Below are positions 43,609-53,028 of a DNA stretch of 64,000 nucleotides, piece by piece (within the stretch, counting starts at the first letter, position 1; every line of letters starts with the position of its first letter). The position numbers and the translations under genes were made by a program. This DNA is from Leptolinea sp964420995 (GTDB lineage Bacteria; Chloroflexota; Anaerolineae; Anaerolineales; Anaerolineaceae): the NCBI GenBank assembly GCA_964420995.1, contig CAYQUX010000008.1:1-64000 (forward strand), read 5' to 3'. Below the pieces are notes generated by a model. It did not search any database and was not told the DNA's origin. It worked only from the letters and a program-made list of their open reading frames with translations.

Positions 43609-44151
43609 TTAATTCGTGAATTTTCTCAGTTTGCCAACGGCGTCATCCACCCAGTTGATCTCACTTTCAAGCAGGCGGATACCGTTGTCAACTATGATCT
43701 CGAAAAGCGCTTCTTCCTTTTCTGCCGCGCCCAATGCTATGCGGGATTGGGCTTCATTTCCATTCAGGAAAGCCAGTTTTTCTTCCAGAGTTTTACGGTA
43801 TTCCAGTAGATTCGCGATGATCACTTCTGTGGGAACATTTCGTGAAAAGAATAACTGCACCAGCAAAGGATCGCGGTGAGGCGTGGTTTGCAGCGGCGCC
43901 GATAACCAGCGCGTCAAATCTTCACTACCAGATGGGGTGATCGAGTAGACGACCCGATTGGGTTTGTCGCTCTGATAAATAACCTCGCTGCGAATGAGCG
44001 TGTCCGCTTCCAATTCCTTCAATGTGCGGTATATCTGACTCTGGGTGGACGGCCAGAAGTGCTGAATTGTCATTTCGATCTTCTTTTGCAGGTCGTATCC
44101 GGTTTTGGGGGAATTATTCAAAAAACCCAGGATGGCATATTTCAGTGACAT
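43609..44151 (-). CDS. PadR-family transcriptional regulator
   Basis: 180 aa. N-terminal winged helix (LKYAILGFLNNSPKTGYDLQ, FWPSTQSQIYRTLKELEADT) and a C-terminal helical dimerisation region (LLEYRKTLEEKLAFLNGNEA), the Vir-like PadR subfamily. Represses its own operon in most cases. An imperfect AT-rich dyad lies just upstream (44174-44198). Cotranscribed with the alpha/beta hydrolase. Confidence 0.92.
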   Translation of the reverse strand: MSLKYAILGFLNNSPKTGYDLQKKIEMTIQHFWPSTQSQIYRTLKELEADTLIRSEVIYQSDKPNRVVYSITPSGSEDLTRWLSAPLQTTPHRDPLLVQLFFSRNVPTEVIIANLLEYRKTLEEKLAFLNGNEAQSRIALGAAEKEEALFEIIVDNGIRLLESEINWVDDAVGKLRKFTN

Positions 44152-44173
44152 ACAATATTTTCTCCCATTTTAT

Positions 44174-44198
44174 ATGACATATATACTATATATCACAT
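44174..44198. promoter_or_regulatory. Probable PadR operator
   Basis: ATGACATATATA and TATATATCACAT form an imperfect dyad 23 bp upstream of padR, with the ATG...CAT ends expected of PadR sites. Confidence 0.5.
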
Positions 44199-44250
44199 GT
44201 GTTATATTAAGTCAACAGGCATTTTTTCATTGAATTTATCAACGACTTTT

Positions 44251-44279
44251 TTGACAACCGACTTGAATCGGTATACGAT
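44251..44279 (+). promoter_or_regulatory. Promoter with a dyad spacer upstream of the MBL gene
   Basis: TTGACA (44251-44256), 17-bp spacer, TACGAT (44274-44279). The spacer contains ACCGA-N6-TCGGT (44257-44272), a likely operator. Confidence 0.55.
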
Positions 44280-44431
44280 TTAATAGAGTTGCCCGTACGA
44301 TGTGCGTATTCCCGCGCGGCCGTTAGTCTGAAAGTGGAGCCGCCGCAGACCGCTATCAGCGCGGATGTTTGACAGCTGGGAAAAGACACGCGCAATTCAC
44401 CTTTTTCGGGAAATCTTCTTTAGAGGGAACC

Positions 44432-45274
44432 ATGACCGTAAAGATCACATGCCTGGTGAATAACACCGCTATCGAAAATTCAGGCCTGATGGCCGAGCAC
44501 GGCCTTTCATTCTGGATCCAGACCGACCACGGTGTGACCCTTTTCGATACCGGGCAAACCCCGCAGGTGTTATCCCACAACATGGACAGTCTGGGGCTGG
44601 CCGCGCGGGACATTAACCGGTTGGTGCTAAGCCACGCGCACTATGACCATACCGGCGGGTTGGAAGTTGCCCTGTCAGGCAGGACGGACCTGACCATCCA
44701 TGCCCACCCGGATATTTTCAGGCCGCGTTACGCCCTGCGGCAGGGAGAATACCGTTCCATCGGGCTGGCCGTTGATCGGGAGATATTGTCAAGGCACGGA
44801 ACCCTGTCCCTCAGCGATGTGCCAACCGAAGTGATGCCCGGCCTGTGGACGACCGGAGGGATCACCAAGCGCCCCGAACCGGTTGGAAGCAGTCCGCATC
44901 TATTTATCCAGGGAAAAGATGGCTGGCAGCCCGACCCCTACTTGGATGACCTGTCGATGGTGCTGCAATGCGGTAGAGGACTTGTTGTCATATGCGGCTG
45001 CTGCCATGCCGGACTGTTGAACACCCTGTTCCACGTGCAGGGGCATTTCGATGGGCCGGTAATCGCCGTCATCGGCGGGTTGCACCTTCAGCATACCGAT
45101 GACCTGTACCTCGCGCATGTGATTGAAACGTTCACTGAGCGCTTCCCTGAAGCGTCGCTTTACCTCAACCACTGCACAGGTGATAACGCTATCGCGCGGC
45201 TGAGGGGCGCCCTGGGGCAGCGGGTCAGACCTTTCCCGGCGGGAGATATGATCAGCGGGGAACTGTGGGAATAA
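44432..45274 (+). CDS. MBL-fold metallo-hydrolase
   Basis: 280 aa from ATG 44432 (AGAGGGA upstream). Metal site LSHAHYDHTGGL (HxHxDH), then CGCCHAGLLNTL and the end TGDNA. This pattern (C.CCHAG) is that of the 7,8-dihydropterin-6-methyl-aminobenzene phosphate synthase-like group of MBL proteins. Probably hydrolyses or transforms a phosphorylated small molecule. Cytosolic, stands alone with its own promoter. Confidence 0.9.
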   Translation: MTVKITCLVNNTAIENSGLMAEHGLSFWIQTDHGVTLFDTGQTPQVLSHNMDSLGLAARDINRLVLSHAHYDHTGGLEVALSGRTDLTIHAHPDIFRPRYALRQGEYRSIGLAVDREILSRHGTLSLSDVPTEVMPGLWTTGGITKRPEPVGSSPHLFIQGKDGWQPDPYLDDLSMVLQCGRGLVVICGCCHAGLLNTLFHVQGHFDGPVIAVIGGLHLQHTDDLYLAHVIETFTERFPEASLYLNHCTGDNAIARLRGALGQRVRPFPAGDMISGELWE

Positions 45275-45429
45275 GGTTGGATAAATCGGGTGGTTGGAAA
45301 AGATGTAAAAATCACCTTCCAAAAGCAAGGTTGACCGGCGTTATGAACGGTCAATTCGTGGTGAATGGATATGCAACAGGACCCGCCTGGTTGCAACGAA
45401 GGATAAAAGCTCGCGCCAAAACTTGCTCG

Positions 45430-45458
45430 TTGTAATTTTAAAATTGGATGAATATAAT
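45430..45458 (+). promoter_or_regulatory. Putative promoter in the 45.3-45.8 kb gap
   Basis: TTGTAA (45430-45435), 17-bp spacer, TATAAT (45453-45458), 310 bp before the lipoprotein gene at 45769. Nothing else was seen in 45275-45768. Confidence 0.4.
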
Positions 45459-45768
45459 AAACTGTATCAATTTTCATGTCGCACAGACCATCCATCATGG
45501 CTGTCATTATTCTGCCCTACTTTTTGTCTGATAAATAAATCACTTATCCCACATCCCAGATTTTTCAAACCGCCACCTTCGTTGTTCCACGCAGGAATTC
45601 ATCGTTTGACGCAAATTGATCAGACACGGTTTTGAATTGAATTGATGATTCAACAGAATGCGAATGACAACCGGGCACAAATGCGTAAGAATATATATCT
45701 GATCAATTTTCCTGTTTTCTACTGATCTGCCCTCTTCGAAAAAAACTCTGGCCGGGAGGTGTAATGTC

Positions 45769-47136
45769 ATGGCAAGACACACCCATTTCTACCAGGCCAT
45801 TCAAGCCGCAATCCTGATTCTCATCGTTACAGCGCTTGGTGGTTGTAATCTGCCCACCGGGAATGGTGATGGCGGACCGGGCCCTTCCGCATGGATAGAC
45901 CGCCCGCTGGAAGGAGACGTGATCATATTCTCACAATCCTTGACCATTCAGGCACACGCGTCAGACCTTGATGGCGTAGCCAGCTTAAAATTTTACAACT
46001 CCGAAAACCTGCTCGGGGTTGTTCCCGCGGGTGGAAGCCGGTTGGGGGAAGCCAGTCTTGAATGGCAACCGCCCGAACCCGGCACATATACTCTGGGAGT
46101 TCGGGCGGAAGATTCCTCTGGAAACGAGGGGTCATTGACGACCGTCGAAATCAACGTAGTCGGTGAAGAAACTCAACCGGCGCTGGCAGCCGCCACCGCC
46201 ACCCCGACTCCCGCGTATGGACTTTGTTCTCCCGAATCACTTACCGCCCCTGAATTATTGACCCCGGCGAATGGTTCCACCGTTAAATCATCGCCCGTAT
46301 TATCCTGGTCGTATCCGGATGCATCCTGTCATCCGTACAGCTATGCCATTGATATTTCACCCGATTCATCTTTTACTGACATCAGCCTGGGATTTGGGGC
46401 CGAAAATTACAATGAAACCAGCCGGGAGTGGCCGTTACCTTCTGGAAAATGCTATTTCTGGCGGGTAAAGGCCTATGTTCCTGACACAAATGGTACGCCA
46501 TCGTCCGTCTGGAAGTTCTGTGTCGAAAGCCAGTTGACCGATACGCCGTCATCCCCCACATTTTTATTAACGAAGAACGCCCACTGCCGCCTCGGTCCTG
46601 GAACAGCGTATAAGTCAGCGGATGCGTATGAACAGGGAACGCTGGTCAATATTGAAGGTCGCAGTGAAGATGGAACATGGTTGTGGGTGGCAAAACCGAC
46701 CTCCAGCACGCGCTGCTGGATCTCTACAAGCGTCGGTACCGCGAACGGCAACTGGCAGGCGGCACGGGTGATCACCGCCCAACCCCTGCCGGCAACAGAA
46801 ACACCTGTTCCGGCTGATGCAACCCCGCCCTCTATATCCGACCTTAATATCAGCCCGGCGCTTGTCAGCGCCCAAAACCAGTGCGGGGCAACACCCGCGC
46901 TGGCCGCCGTCACCGTGCGTGTCACTGATGCCGGTGGTCTGCAGCGCGTCATCGCCCGGATTTCCGGTGTGGGTGAATTTGATTTGTCTCCGGTCGGCGG
47001 AAATATCTACCAGGCAAACATTGGGCCGATTAATAATACGGGTACATTTTCCGTATTTATCCAGGCGTTGGATAACGCGGGCAACTCAGCCATTGGCGGA
47101 CCGGTTGATCTGCAGGTGGTTGCCTGCCCGGGGTGA
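45769..47136 (+). CDS. Lipoprotein with Ig-like and SH3-like domains
   Basis: 455 aa, GGGAGG upstream. Lipobox LGGC near residue 26. Then a cadherin/Ig-like domain (SLTIQAHASDLDGVASLKFY), a domain starting PELLTPANGSTVKSSPVLSW (fibronectin/Ig-like), a bacterial SH3 domain about 265-320 (AHCRLGPGTAYKSADAYEQG, WCI) and a final Ig-like domain. Surface-attached, probably binding polymer or cell wall. It is 12 bp before the next gene and likely co-transcribed. Confidence 0.85.
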   Translation: MARHTHFYQAIQAAILILIVTALGGCNLPTGNGDGGPGPSAWIDRPLEGDVIIFSQSLTIQAHASDLDGVASLKFYNSENLLGVVPAGGSRLGEASLEWQPPEPGTYTLGVRAEDSSGNEGSLTTVEINVVGEETQPALAAATATPTPAYGLCSPESLTAPELLTPANGSTVKSSPVLSWSYPDASCHPYSYAIDISPDSSFTDISLGFGAENYNETSREWPLPSGKCYFWRVKAYVPDTNGTPSSVWKFCVESQLTDTPSSPTFLLTKNAHCRLGPGTAYKSADAYEQGTLVNIEGRSEDGTWLWVAKPTSSTRCWISTSVGTANGNWQAARVITAQPLPATETPVPADATPPSISDLNISPALVSAQNQCGATPALAAVTVRVTDAGGLQRVIARISGVGEFDLSPVGGNIYQANIGPINNTGTFSVFIQALDNAGNSAIGGPVDLQVVACPG

Positions 47137-47148
47137 AAGGAATTAACC

Positions 47149-49407
47149 ATGAACAAAAAACAATGTTGCATGGTGTCAGCAATCGGTTTACTGCTGGCGG
47201 TCCTGCTGATTGGCCTGGGCTATGCCGGATATCGCGTTCTCAGCCAGCGCCAGGCATTATCAAAGTTTGACTATCTCCCGCCTGAAATCCAGATCATCTC
47301 CCCACAGGAAGGTATCAGCGTGCCCGCGGGCAGCTATCTTTCTGCCATCTCAACCATGACATTTCCAGAGGGAAATCCTGTTCAGACCGTCGAATGGTGG
47401 TTCGACGGGATATTACAGGAAAGCCATCCCATCACGACTGGCGCGGATGTGACCAGGGCAAATGATCCATTTGAGTTGATGATCCCATCGGAAGGCACGC
47501 ACCTCCTGGTGGCGCGGGCGATCAACCCGCTGGGGGTCATCGGCACATCACACCCTTTGACCATTCAGAGTACAGCCAAGGGACAGGCTTATTTTGGCAT
47601 CGCGTTGCCCGAAGGGAAAACCGTGAAAGAACTGGCCGCCGACAGGGGAATAGACGAGGCAACCCTTCTTGACTTGAACCCTGGTTTGAGCAAATCTCCT
47701 TCGGCCGGTACCTTGGTTAAAGTTCCTGTCACCAAAGAGAATGAACCTCCTTCTTCATTGCCCAATACACCATCATCCGGTGGTATGACACAGGTATTCA
47801 CATCGCCCATGCTTCAAACCACGAGTTCCTTGCCAGTTGGCGTGTTTGACCTGTTCGCTTCCACCCCGCCGAAAGCGCCAACCAATCTGCAGGGTGAGGT
47901 TAAAGATTGCAAAGTGAAACTGGCCTGGCAGGATAACGCTTCAGATGAAACCGGTTATGACATCTGGATGGCGGCTCCCGGGGCGGCGCTTAAGCGCATA
48001 GTGATGGTGAAACCGGCGGCGGGCGGAACTGCCTGGTTTGAATTTCAGGCGCCGGGACCGGGTTATTTCCTCTTCTGGGTGGATGCGGTTAACACCATCG
48101 GAAAAAGCGGCAGTAATATTATTTACCTCAACGTTGATACCGGCTGCCCGGCTGGCGCTCCCAACCACCTGGATGTTGAAATCAAGAGTATCACCGTCAG
48201 CAGCGGCGCCGATCGTGTTTACTGTTACATTTCATTTGATGGCGCGCCGGAAGAACGCCTGCCGTTGCAAAACAGCCAATTCATTCAGGTGGTCAACGGC
48301 AAGGGAAATCTGGCGTCATTACCGCATTCCTTTTCCCTTAACATGCCCAAGAAAAAATCCTTCATAATCAGCGGGGAGTGTTGGGGTTGGGCTGGCCAGA
48401 ACCTGTCAAATTTGGGAACATTCTCCGCCAGTGTCTCTGATGAGAATTGGAACGGCAAACCGCTCGCTTTAAAAGGGAATACATTTTCGATAACGCTGTC
48501 CGTCCTCCCGGGAGCATTGGACAGCACGAGGACGATATTTGCCGATAATGGTGGTATCCCGGAACCATATAATATTAAGATAAAGTTACGCACGGAAAAG
48601 GATATCCCGGGGTGTGTGACAACCTGCTGGGTGCTAATCTGGGATTTTAAACCCCCGCCATCTGAGAATAACCAGTGGTCTTTTGATGTCAGGTATATAT
48701 TGGGCAGTGATGCGGGAAAACAAGCCGGTGCCATGCATAAATTACGATCTAACCTGCCCGGTGATACCAGGCATGTCATCCTCGCGCAGGGTGGATACGA
48801 CGCGCTTATGAAAACCCTGGGTTGTGGATTCTCCATAACATATCTTGTGCAGGCGAATAATATCACCCAACAGATCAGTACGGAAGGAACGTACACCACT
48901 AAATTACCGAAGTGCCCTGCGTATATCACCGTCAAATTTGATATTATCAGCCTGTACTGGACCGGTGATGGATTAAATGGCGGACCCTGTGACGAATTAG
49001 AATCATACTTTACGATCATGGTCGATGAGTGGGCAAAAGATTACTGGGGAGGATGCTCATTTGGGACAGGATGTTCCTTGATGCCTCTTGAATGTCAAGG
49101 GTACTGGTTTGCGGATATTGTCCCCCCGAATATCCCTGAAGCCAACAGTTTTACCGTGCCATATTTTACCGAGGAAATCCGATTGGCACTTGGCACGCGG
49201 TTCTATGATTATGATGATGGTGTTGGAAGCGATGATCCTTTCGCCCATCACACGGCTTACCATATATGGAAAACCCGTGCGGAGGCCGAAGCGGAACTTG
49301 GTTGTTACGGGAAACCGTATGAAACCGAGATGCTGGTGAATGACACCGCCGATTCGAAGCTTCATTACACGATCAGTATTAAGCCCAACCCGTGTACACC
49401 GAAATAA
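47149..49407 (+). CDS. Anchored multidomain extracellular protein with LysM-like region
   Basis: 752 aa. N-terminal transmembrane segment (VSAIGLLLAVLLIGLGYAGY), Ig-like domain (QIISPQEGISVPAGSYLSAI), then a LysM-like stretch (KTVKELAADRGIDEATLLDL NPGLS), a Pro/Ser linker, an FN3-like domain (CKVKLAWQDNASDETGYDIW) and a long beta-rich C-terminal region with paired Cys. Faces outward. The function is unknown; the pairing with the preceding lipoprotein suggests a shared surface role. Confidence 0.8.
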   Translation: MNKKQCCMVSAIGLLLAVLLIGLGYAGYRVLSQRQALSKFDYLPPEIQIISPQEGISVPAGSYLSAISTMTFPEGNPVQTVEWWFDGILQESHPITTGADVTRANDPFELMIPSEGTHLLVARAINPLGVIGTSHPLTIQSTAKGQAYFGIALPEGKTVKELAADRGIDEATLLDLNPGLSKSPSAGTLVKVPVTKENEPPSSLPNTPSSGGMTQVFTSPMLQTTSSLPVGVFDLFASTPPKAPTNLQGEVKDCKVKLAWQDNASDETGYDIWMAAPGAALKRIVMVKPAAGGTAWFEFQAPGPGYFLFWVDAVNTIGKSGSNIIYLNVDTGCPAGAPNHLDVEIKSITVSSGADRVYCYISFDGAPEERLPLQNSQFIQVVNGKGNLASLPHSFSLNMPKKKSFIISGECWGWAGQNLSNLGTFSASVSDENWNGKPLALKGNTFSITLSVLPGALDSTRTIFADNGGIPEPYNIKIKLRTEKDIPGCVTTCWVLIWDFKPPPSENNQWSFDVRYILGSDAGKQAGAMHKLRSNLPGDTRHVILAQGGYDALMKTLGCGFSITYLVQANNITQQISTEGTYTTKLPKCPAYITVKFDIISLYWTGDGLNGGPCDELESYFTIMVDEWAKDYWGGCSFGTGCSLMPLECQGYWFADIVPPNIPEANSFTVPYFTEEIRLALGTRFYDYDDGVGSDDPFAHHTAYHIWKTRAEAEAELGCYGKPYETEMLVNDTADSKLHYTISIKPNPCTPK

Positions 49408-49422
49408 ACCAAACGGGGATTG

Positions 49423-49650
49423 ACGTGCCGCGCGTCCACCTGTTTGAGTTCACCTGCCCGTCGGGTATCTGGACCAGGGTTTGTTTTACGGCGGTGATTC
49501 CCCGCACGGCTTCAGGCGCGCAACCCACCCCTGAAGCCGTCTGACTGGCAGGATTGACGGAATGAACGGATGAAGCAGGAAATGGGGAGATAGAAGAAGA
49601 GAAGGATGCGCTCAAACACGAGCTCATCCTACCAACTGGAAAAGTGATTC
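49423..49650 (+). pseudogene. Internally deleted gene remnant, copy A
   Basis: Starts codons PRVHLFEFT and ends in MKQEMGR-stop, with the rest of the gene missing. It is homologous to copy B at 52777 along its whole length. The end continues GAAGGATGCGCTC/GAGCTCATCC, a hairpin that is the reverse complement of the R-family hairpin. The opening resembles the N-terminus of a methyltransferase family I only vaguely recall (HLFEF...). It fills most of the 49408-49767 gap. Confidence 0.55.
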
Positions 49651-49767
49651 GAGATAATTCTTCATTCTTTCTGTGTATCAAACGAACCCAGTAGGAGTAC
49701 TTGCAAAGAAGGTGATGTTTCCAGAGTGAATTAGATACCCAACAAGATTGATATGGGAGAATAAGAG

Positions 49768-52671
49768 ATGAAAGGACTTTTCTTTGGATTGTTGGTTTGC
49801 CTGACATTGGTGTTTATGGCATGTAGTCCGGTTACGCAATATCCAACAGATACCCCTCCGTCGTCTATATCTGTTAAATCTTCCAACCAAACGCCAACAC
49901 CAACAACACGGCAAGGTGGAAATGTACTATGGGTGAAGAACGCAGATAATAGCGGTGACTATTCACTGCGCCAGGTCTTAGCAGATGCGCAACCGTACGA
50001 TACGATCAAATTCGACCCAAACATCTTTCGCCCTCTAAGACCACTCAGTATTTTTGTTGAGGGAGACAGGCTTCCATTTATTAATCAAAACAAGCATCAT
50101 CTGACCATAGATGCCAGTGATGCCGGTGTGATTATTGATGGCAGTCATTTGACAGGCAGTGGGTGGAATGCGTTAACTATTTACCAGGCCAGTGGAGTCA
50201 CGATCAGGGGTCTGCAAATCTCCCATTTTTCCGGTCCGGCGATCAGTATCAACGAAGAATCCCAATTTAATTTAATTGAAGGAAACCGGTTGACAGAGAA
50301 TCAAACAGGGATTGATTTGATATCAGTTACCAACATGAACAATACGATCACCAATAACCTGATTGGAGTTGGTACTGGAAGAAATGTACAAGCTGGTAAC
50401 TACAAACGAGGCATTGCCATATATGAGGGCGCCCATAATAACACAATCGGCCCGGGTAACCAGATCGCATTTAACGGACCAGATGAATTATCAAATTTAA
50501 ATGATGGGTGTGGTGTTTTTATCGAGAATTCAGACGGTTTCCCGGCTTCCTTTGGAAACACAATCACCCAGAACAGCATTCACGACAACAAAGGCGATGG
50601 GATCTGTCTCGTGGACCATGTCACCCAGCATAGGGATGGCCCAAATGAAAAGATCCGGGCTCCCTTTATACTGTCTGTTGATATGGTTCAAAATTCCGTA
50701 AAAGGTATCACCGGCATCACGTGTCCCGGCTGCACCATCGAGGTTTTTTCCACACAGGATGGTGAAGAAGGTGAAGTCTATGAGGGTTCAACACAGGCCT
50801 GTGACGATGGAACCTTCTCATTTCAAAAAGCAGATAGTTCCGGTCATTGTGTACTGTGTGAGTATGATAATGTCGTTGTGACCGCCACAGACATGAATCA
50901 CAACACCAGTGAGTTTTCAAAACCGGGCGGGTACTTTCACGTTCACAATCCCAGTGAAATACTCCAGGGAGACAATAATCACCAGACCTATCTGATCTTG
51001 ACCAAACCATCTTATTTACTGGAAGATAATCACATCAGTGTCTGGCTGGATTCGTTTTCAGAATACAGGGATACTGATTTTGTAATCCGAAACGGTTTTA
51101 AACGTATACATATTGCTTCCCTGACCGGTCCAGGGCAGGATGTATGGGGTACGATCATCGATGAAAACACGATCACGGATGAGGTTGATAATGCCATTAA
51201 TGAATATAACAAAAATGGCGTCAAAGTAGTATTGATGCTGGCAGCCTCCGGCTCCGGCCTGGAAGCCTATGGATATCTCTTTAGACCCGAAAGTGGTGAC
51301 TTTGAAAACAACTATCTGCCGTATATCACCTTTGTTGCCAATCATTTTAAAAACCGAATACCGGTATATGAGATTTGGAACGAACCCGTAAATATTAACC
51401 CACTGAATTACCTCACTCTGGTACAGCAATCCGTCCCGGTCATCCGCGGAATCGACAGCAATGCAAAGATCACTATCGGATCCATCCACGGGAACAATCA
51501 GGAAAATATTCCTGGATATGGCGATGAATTAAGAAATGTCATGGATACAGGGTATTTGAATTATATTCTCAAATCAAATCTCGCCGACCCGATGGTAGAT
51601 GGCATCTCCTGGCATCCCTATATCGGAGTATTGCCCGGCGATCAGTTCTATATAGATTACCCCGATATCGTGAGGGGTATCAAAGCGCTGGCTGAATCTC
51701 ATGGCTTTACAGGAGAGTATTTCGGTGACGATATGTTGTGGGGTACAGTTCGCGAGGAAAACTGGAGCAATGGGCCCCTGGTTTCTTTTCCTGTTGCAGC
51801 TAAAATGTATACCCGCTCTATCACCGAACATCGCGGCCTGGGAGTGAACGTAACCTTCAACCCGTTCTTCCAGAAAACATTCATGAGCCCACTCAGGAAT
51901 ATCAACACTGTGCTGGCCGGTGCTGAACCGGCAGATATCCCTATGTCGTTGGAGACCACAGCTGAAAAGGTACGCCATTACTCCTTCGTTTTACCAGATG
52001 GCAGCCGTCTGGTCGCGTTATGGACGAATGGTGATGCTGTTGATGCAGACCCTGGGATCAATGCCGATCTGACCTTCCCCGGTTCTCTCGCCCATCGCGT
52101 GGTTGGTATCGACGTGTTCAATGGTTTTGAGCAGGAAATGAATATTGAAACATCTGGCGGGAATCTGGTGATTAATAACCTGATGATCAAAGATTACCCG
52201 ATATTTCTCCGTCTGGAAGGCTGGTATCTTCGGGATCCAACCGATATTCCGCCAGAACCGGTATCCATTCAATTACAGCAGGGGGCCCACGTACAGGTTC
52301 CCGCCGGAACCCCCATTCAGTTCACAACGAACTGGGTAGCTCGCACAGAAAACCAGGTGCGGGACTTCTTGCATTCAGCAATAATGAGTGGACATCTATA
52401 TGGCATCCTTGAAGGTCAGGATTTATACGATCTGAATGATTACTGGGGGCCAGTCGTACCGTATCCACGTTCAATTACATTACTCGAACCCGACTTTTAT
52501 TCTCAATGGACGTATCCGTTTGGAATACTCAACCCCGGAAATTACACACTCAAAATCCAGTGCATAATCGGACGCCCTGTGACAAATGGATTTGATGCCA
52601 ATCATGATGGAACCCCGGATACATTCTCTGGCCAGGTATGGACCTATACCATACCAATAGAGGTCTATTGA
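49768..52671 (+). CDS. Lipoprotein with beta-helix and glycoside hydrolase-like barrel
   Basis: 967 aa, GGGAGA upstream. Lipobox FMACS near residue 18. Residues about 50-300 form a right-handed parallel beta-helix (SGVTIRGLQISHFSGPAISI, NLIEGNRLTENQTGIDLI). Residues about 420-750 resemble a TIM-barrel glycoside hydrolase: PVYEIWNEP carries the acid/base Glu, and DGISWHPYIG follows. The second catalytic Glu is not obvious: after GFTGEY comes FGDDMLWG. The end (760-967) is beta-rich. Surface carbohydrate-active or binding protein. An unusual combination. Confidence 0.75.
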   Translation: MKGLFFGLLVCLTLVFMACSPVTQYPTDTPPSSISVKSSNQTPTPTTRQGGNVLWVKNADNSGDYSLRQVLADAQPYDTIKFDPNIFRPLRPLSIFVEGDRLPFINQNKHHLTIDASDAGVIIDGSHLTGSGWNALTIYQASGVTIRGLQISHFSGPAISINEESQFNLIEGNRLTENQTGIDLISVTNMNNTITNNLIGVGTGRNVQAGNYKRGIAIYEGAHNNTIGPGNQIAFNGPDELSNLNDGCGVFIENSDGFPASFGNTITQNSIHDNKGDGICLVDHVTQHRDGPNEKIRAPFILSVDMVQNSVKGITGITCPGCTIEVFSTQDGEEGEVYEGSTQACDDGTFSFQKADSSGHCVLCEYDNVVVTATDMNHNTSEFSKPGGYFHVHNPSEILQGDNNHQTYLILTKPSYLLEDNHISVWLDSFSEYRDTDFVIRNGFKRIHIASLTGPGQDVWGTIIDENTITDEVDNAINEYNKNGVKVVLMLAASGSGLEAYGYLFRPESGDFENNYLPYITFVANHFKNRIPVYEIWNEPVNINPLNYLTLVQQSVPVIRGIDSNAKITIGSIHGNNQENIPGYGDELRNVMDTGYLNYILKSNLADPMVDGISWHPYIGVLPGDQFYIDYPDIVRGIKALAESHGFTGEYFGDDMLWGTVREENWSNGPLVSFPVAAKMYTRSITEHRGLGVNVTFNPFFQKTFMSPLRNINTVLAGAEPADIPMSLETTAEKVRHYSFVLPDGSRLVALWTNGDAVDADPGINADLTFPGSLAHRVVGIDVFNGFEQEMNIETSGGNLVINNLMIKDYPIFLRLEGWYLRDPTDIPPEPVSIQLQQGAHVQVPAGTPIQFTTNWVARTENQVRDFLHSAIMSGHLYGILEGQDLYDLNDYWGPVVPYPRSITLLEPDFYSQWTYPFGILNPGNYTLKIQCIIGRPVTNGFDANHDGTPDTFSGQVWTYTIPIEVY

Positions 52672-52776
52672 CAGCTATACGAAGACAGGCAGGATATTCT
52701 TTTTCAGAATGAATTGAACTTCAGGCACATCCAACCGACGCAATAATGATAAATATCATTCACAGCGTGGATTGGC

Positions 52777-52990
52777 ATGCCGCACATTCACCTGTTTGAG
52801 TTCATCTGTCTGGTGGGTATTTTGACCATGGTGTGTTTAAAGGCAGCGATTCGCCGCTCAGGCCGTCCGACTGGCAGGACTGGCTGACCGAGTTGCTGAA
52901 GCAAGAAATGGGGAGATAATTATAGAGAAGGATGCGATCAAACGCGCGTTCATCTATCAACTCAATCTCCCCAATTCCCAAGATCCGCAA
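52777..52990 (+). pseudogene. Internally deleted gene remnant, copy B
   Basis: Codons MPHIHLFEFICLVG open the copy; the end reads WQDWLTELLKQEMGR-stop, then EKDAIKRAFIYQLNLPN. It aligns with copy A throughout, with a deletion of about 30 bp relative to A. Like A it follows a large secreted-protein gene. The gap 52672-53028 contains nothing else. Confidence 0.55.
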
Positions 52991-53028
52991 AAATCACAAT
53001 ATTAACCCACTCATTCAGGAGAAACACC

